A DNA stretch of 8,646 nt from Spirochaetales bacterium (lineage in GTDB: Bacteria > Spirochaetota > Spirochaetia > SZUA-6 > DRHE01): assembly GCA_016930895.1 (NCBI GenBank), contig JAFGFV010000086.1:1-8646 (forward strand), read 5' to 3'. Below are positions 7,501 to 8,646 of this stretch, piece after piece. The position numbers and the translations under genes were made by a program. Position 1 is the stretch's first letter; each line of letters starts with the position of its first letter. Under the pieces are notes generated by a model. That model saw only the letters and a program-made list of their open reading frames with translations. It did not search any database and was not told where the DNA came from.

Positions 7501-8000
7501 GGCTGTTCACCGTGGTCGGCATCCTGAAGGACCTCAAGGAGATCACGACGAAGGCCGGCCGGCGCATGGCCTTCGCGGTCCTGGAGGACTACAGCGGGGC
7601 CGTGGAGCTGGTGGTCTTTGCCGACGTGTTCGAGCGCTCCCGGCAGCTCCTGGAAGCGGGCAGGGTCGTGGCGGTGCGCGGAAGGATCGACCGCAGCCGG
7701 GGGCCCGCGAAGATCAAGGTAGAGCAGCTTCTGGAGCCCGAGGGGCTTTCGGAGACGGCGGCCCGGACCATTCATCTCAAGATGAGGGACGGGGACGCGG
7801 AGGAAGAGCTGTTCCTGCGGCTGCGGGACAGCATGGTGGACAGCCCGGGTGAGTGCCCGGTGTTCTTCCACCTGCCCGGCACGAACGGGCAGGCGGAAAT
7901 CGTGATCAAGGCTTCCCCTCACATTCGGGTTGCCGCAGAGGCGGCGGTGCTGAAGGGTTTTCGAGAATCTCCGCTGGTAGAGGACGTATGGAGCGAATAA
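4581..8000 (+). CDS. dnaE: DNA polymerase III alpha subunit (replicative polymerase)
   Basis: This 1139-residue protein is a complete C-family polymerase, the catalytic core of the chromosomal replicase. An N-terminal PHP domain (about 1-210) shows HLHTHSDFSLLDG with H8, H10 and D17, then H42, E67, H89, C139, D207 and H209. The full set of expected metal ligands therefore seems present, unlike the degenerate PHP of E. coli. The palm has GPGRGSGAGS and PDFDIDF, with catalytic Asp at 400 and 402, and the third Asp at 552 in KMDFLGLKTL. These match E. coli D401, D403 and D555 closely in position. Fingers follow (YRPGPMEF, YQEQVM, AMGKKK, GYGFNKSHAAAY), then helix-hairpin-helix region near 818, a clamp-binding motif QTSLF (904-908) and an OB fold (about 970-1035). 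No intein or frameshift. A long open frame upstream of 4581 is the shadow of the FAD-subunit gene. The sequence style looks spirochaetal from memory. The end overlaps hom by 13 nt. Confidence 0.98.
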   Translation: MPEFVHLHTHSDFSLLDGAATVGRLVAKAKQMRMPALALTDHGNMFGALRFYLECRKEEINPIIGSEVYLAPESRLLKSGGEKGARYHHLVLLARDVEGYRNLLELASRAYTEGFYYKPRIDDELLEEHHRGLIALSGCMAGEIPRLVVDGALEQAEAKAVRYRELFGPDSFYLEIQDQGIPEQKKIVDGLTEISRRTGIPLVATNDVHYVEREDAYAQDVLICIGTGKKLNDGRRLKFEYPEFYFKNPQQMAELFSGLPDALANTVRIAEQCNLSIPLPGPLLPHYEVPAGYTLETYLSEIARRGLQERYPQLSPEVLQRLEYELSVIGSMGYTGYFLIVWDFIRFARENGIPVGPGRGSGAGSLVAYSLKITDIDPLKYGLLFERFLNPERVSMPDFDIDFCFEGRGAVIDYVIRKYGSQRVGQIITFGTLKARAVIRDVARVLDLPYNEADAIAKQVPMGPKVTLAGALKQDAELAQIASRGEVYRQLMEVSLKLEGLHRHASTHAAGIVIGQEDLTHYVPLYRDPKTGAVSTQYTMDYLEDLGLVKMDFLGLKTLTVIKNTLGLLRRRGIELDLQEVPEDDAATFRLLGQGHSTCIFQFESQGMQDVLKRARPESIPDLIALNALYRPGPMEFIDQFCESKSGRTPIVYPLPELEPILKETYGVIVYQEQVMEIARQVAGFSLGEADILRRAMGKKKPEVMAKQKVKFLKGAAAKGYDGKTAERIFELLVPFAGYGFNKSHAAAYSLLAYQTAYLKANYPAEFMAANLTGEINSTDKLAEYIGEARTMEIEILPPDINISEPDFTVLEGRIVYGLTGIKNVGSAAVEQIVEERKAGGEYTGLVDFLIRNDLKTVNRKVVETLILCGVFDRFGDGRATLLHNLDRVLELVGRVKESRRYGQTSLFDGLEEDQGVPVALEPVEEWPALELLNHERQNLGFYFSGHPLDRYRGVIHSQVGVELGRLEGVSTERLFTVVGILKDLKEITTKAGRRMAFAVLEDYSGAVELVVFADVFERSRQLLEAGRVVAVRGRIDRSRGPAKIKVEQLLEPEGLSETAARTIHLKMRDGDAEEELFLRLRDSMVDSPGECPVFFHLPGTNGQAEIVIKASPHIRVAAEAAVLKGFRESPLVEDVWSE
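7979..7984 (+). promoter_or_regulatory. Shine-Dalgarno-like site for hom inside dnaE
   Basis: AGAGGA lies just before the ATG at 7988, with a short gap of about 3-4 bases. Its position within the dnaE coding end supports translation of hom from the same message. Confidence 0.5.
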
Positions 8001-8646
8001 GGGTTGGGCTGGTGGGCTTTGGGACGGTAGGAGCGAGCTTCTATCGGCTCATGAAGGCAAACGGCGCGCTGCTTTCGCAGCGGATCGGCATCGGGGTGGA
8101 GATCGCTGCGGTGGCGGACATCGACGCCCCCAAGGTCAGGCAGGCTGCGCCGGGGATCGCGGTGGTCGAGGACTACCGCAGGATCATCGAAGACCCGGGC
8201 ATTGCCGTGGTGGTCGAGCTGGTGGGAGGCACCGGGGTCGCCCACGAGATCATCGCTGCGGCGCTGCGGGCGGGCAAGCACGTGATCACGGCCAACAAGG
8301 CCCTGCTGGCGCTCAAAGGGCAGGAGCTCTTCGAGCTGGCACGGTCGGGAGGGGTCGGCCTCAAGTTCGAGGCAGCGGTGTGCGGGGCGATCCCGATCAT
8401 CAAGATCGTGCGGGAAAGCCTGCTCGCCAACCGCATCCAGCGCATCATGGGGATCGTGAACGGGACCTCCAACTACATCCTGACCGCCATGAGTGAGCGG
8501 GGCATCCCCTTCGAAGAGGCCCTGCGCGACGCCCAGGCCAGGGGCTTCGCCGAGGCGGACCCCACCCTGGATGTGGGGGGCGGGGACTCGGCCCACAAGA
8601 TCAGCCTGCTGGCCAGCTTTGCCTTCGGGGGGTGGGTCGACTACCG
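7988..8646 (+). CDS. hom: Homoserine dehydrogenase, N-terminal half (3' end outside window)
   Basis: This enzyme reduces aspartate semialdehyde to homoserine with NAD(P)H, the branch step toward threonine and methionine in the cytoplasm. The 219 visible residues begin with a Rossmann motif GFGTVG (10-15). They continue with HVITANKALLA (catalytic Lys expected at 104) and VNGTSNYIL (157-165). The homoserine dehydrogenase signature follows from A-x3-G (about 182) to K204, with E189, D191, P192, D195, D200 and K204 in place. Within it, VEG of many bacterial enzymes is VGG here, which the signature allows. The visible part covers the NAD domain and the start of the catalytic domain, about half of a typical 430-residue enzyme; the rest, including any ACT domain, is beyond the edge. 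The ATG overlaps the dnaE stop by 13 nt, suggesting co-transcription and translational coupling. Confidence 0.95.
   Translation, partial: MERIRVGLVGFGTVGASFYRLMKANGALLSQRIGIGVEIAAVADIDAPKVRQAAPGIAVVEDYRRIIEDPGIAVVVELVGGTGVAHEIIAAALRAGKHVITANKALLALKGQELFELARSGGVGLKFEAAVCGAIPIIKIVRESLLANRIQRIMGIVNGTSNYILTAMSERGIPFEEALRDAQARGFAEADPTLDVGGGDSAHKISLLASFAFGGWVDY

Noticed and set aside
4392..7922. Very long minus-strand open frame (1176 codons) opposite dnaE
   Set aside because: It is the antisense mirror of dnaE. High GC removes stop codons on the opposite strand, and the translation is composition-driven without recognisable domains.
1..8646. CRISPR arrays, tRNA or rRNA genes, insertion sequences, prophage or defence genes
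   Set aside because: I saw no regular repeat-spacer pattern, tRNA-like folds, transposase or integrase sequence. Coding genes fill nearly the whole window.

Overview
The window is a GC-rich bacterial chromosome segment with every supported gene on the + strand. I infer a spirochaete (Spirochaetota), probably a high-GC environmental lineage. This rests mainly on the replicative polymerase DnaE, whose palm and fingers phrasing (for example around DYLEDLGLVKMDFLG) resembles what I remember of spirochaete DnaE. That is recall, not a database search, so the placement is only moderately sure.

Layout. Bases 1-654 are the C-terminal half of a PLP-dependent sugar aminotransferase (DegT/DnrJ/EryC1/StrS family) whose start lies outside the window. 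Bases 655-921 are a gap without a convincing gene. It holds a perfect 22-bp palindrome, an extra copy of its half-site core, a small hairpin, and a plausible sigma70-type promoter for the next gene. Bases 922-4494 are a tightly overlapping three-gene operon for a xanthine dehydrogenase/aldehyde oxidase-type complex: a molybdopterin-type large subunit, a 2x[2Fe-2S] small subunit and an FAD subunit. After an 86-bp gap, 4581-8000 encodes a complete DNA polymerase III alpha subunit (dnaE). Its stop overlaps the start of a homoserine dehydrogenase gene (hom) that runs off the right edge.

How the genes work together. The three hydroxylase-like subunits should form an electron-transfer complex running from the Mo-type subunit through two [2Fe-2S] clusters to FAD. 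The FAD and Fe-S subunits keep their main cofactor motifs. The large subunit keeps the family fold signature, but by my reading has lost most residues that hold molybdopterin and the catalytic glutamate. This is the most interesting feature here: either a very diverged hydroxylase with altered chemistry or cofactor, or a complex whose large subunit has another role. DnaE is replicative and Hom belongs to the aspartate pathway (threonine/methionine). They share only a 13-nt overlap and probably a transcript.

I see no tRNA, rRNA, CRISPR array, insertion sequence or integrase.
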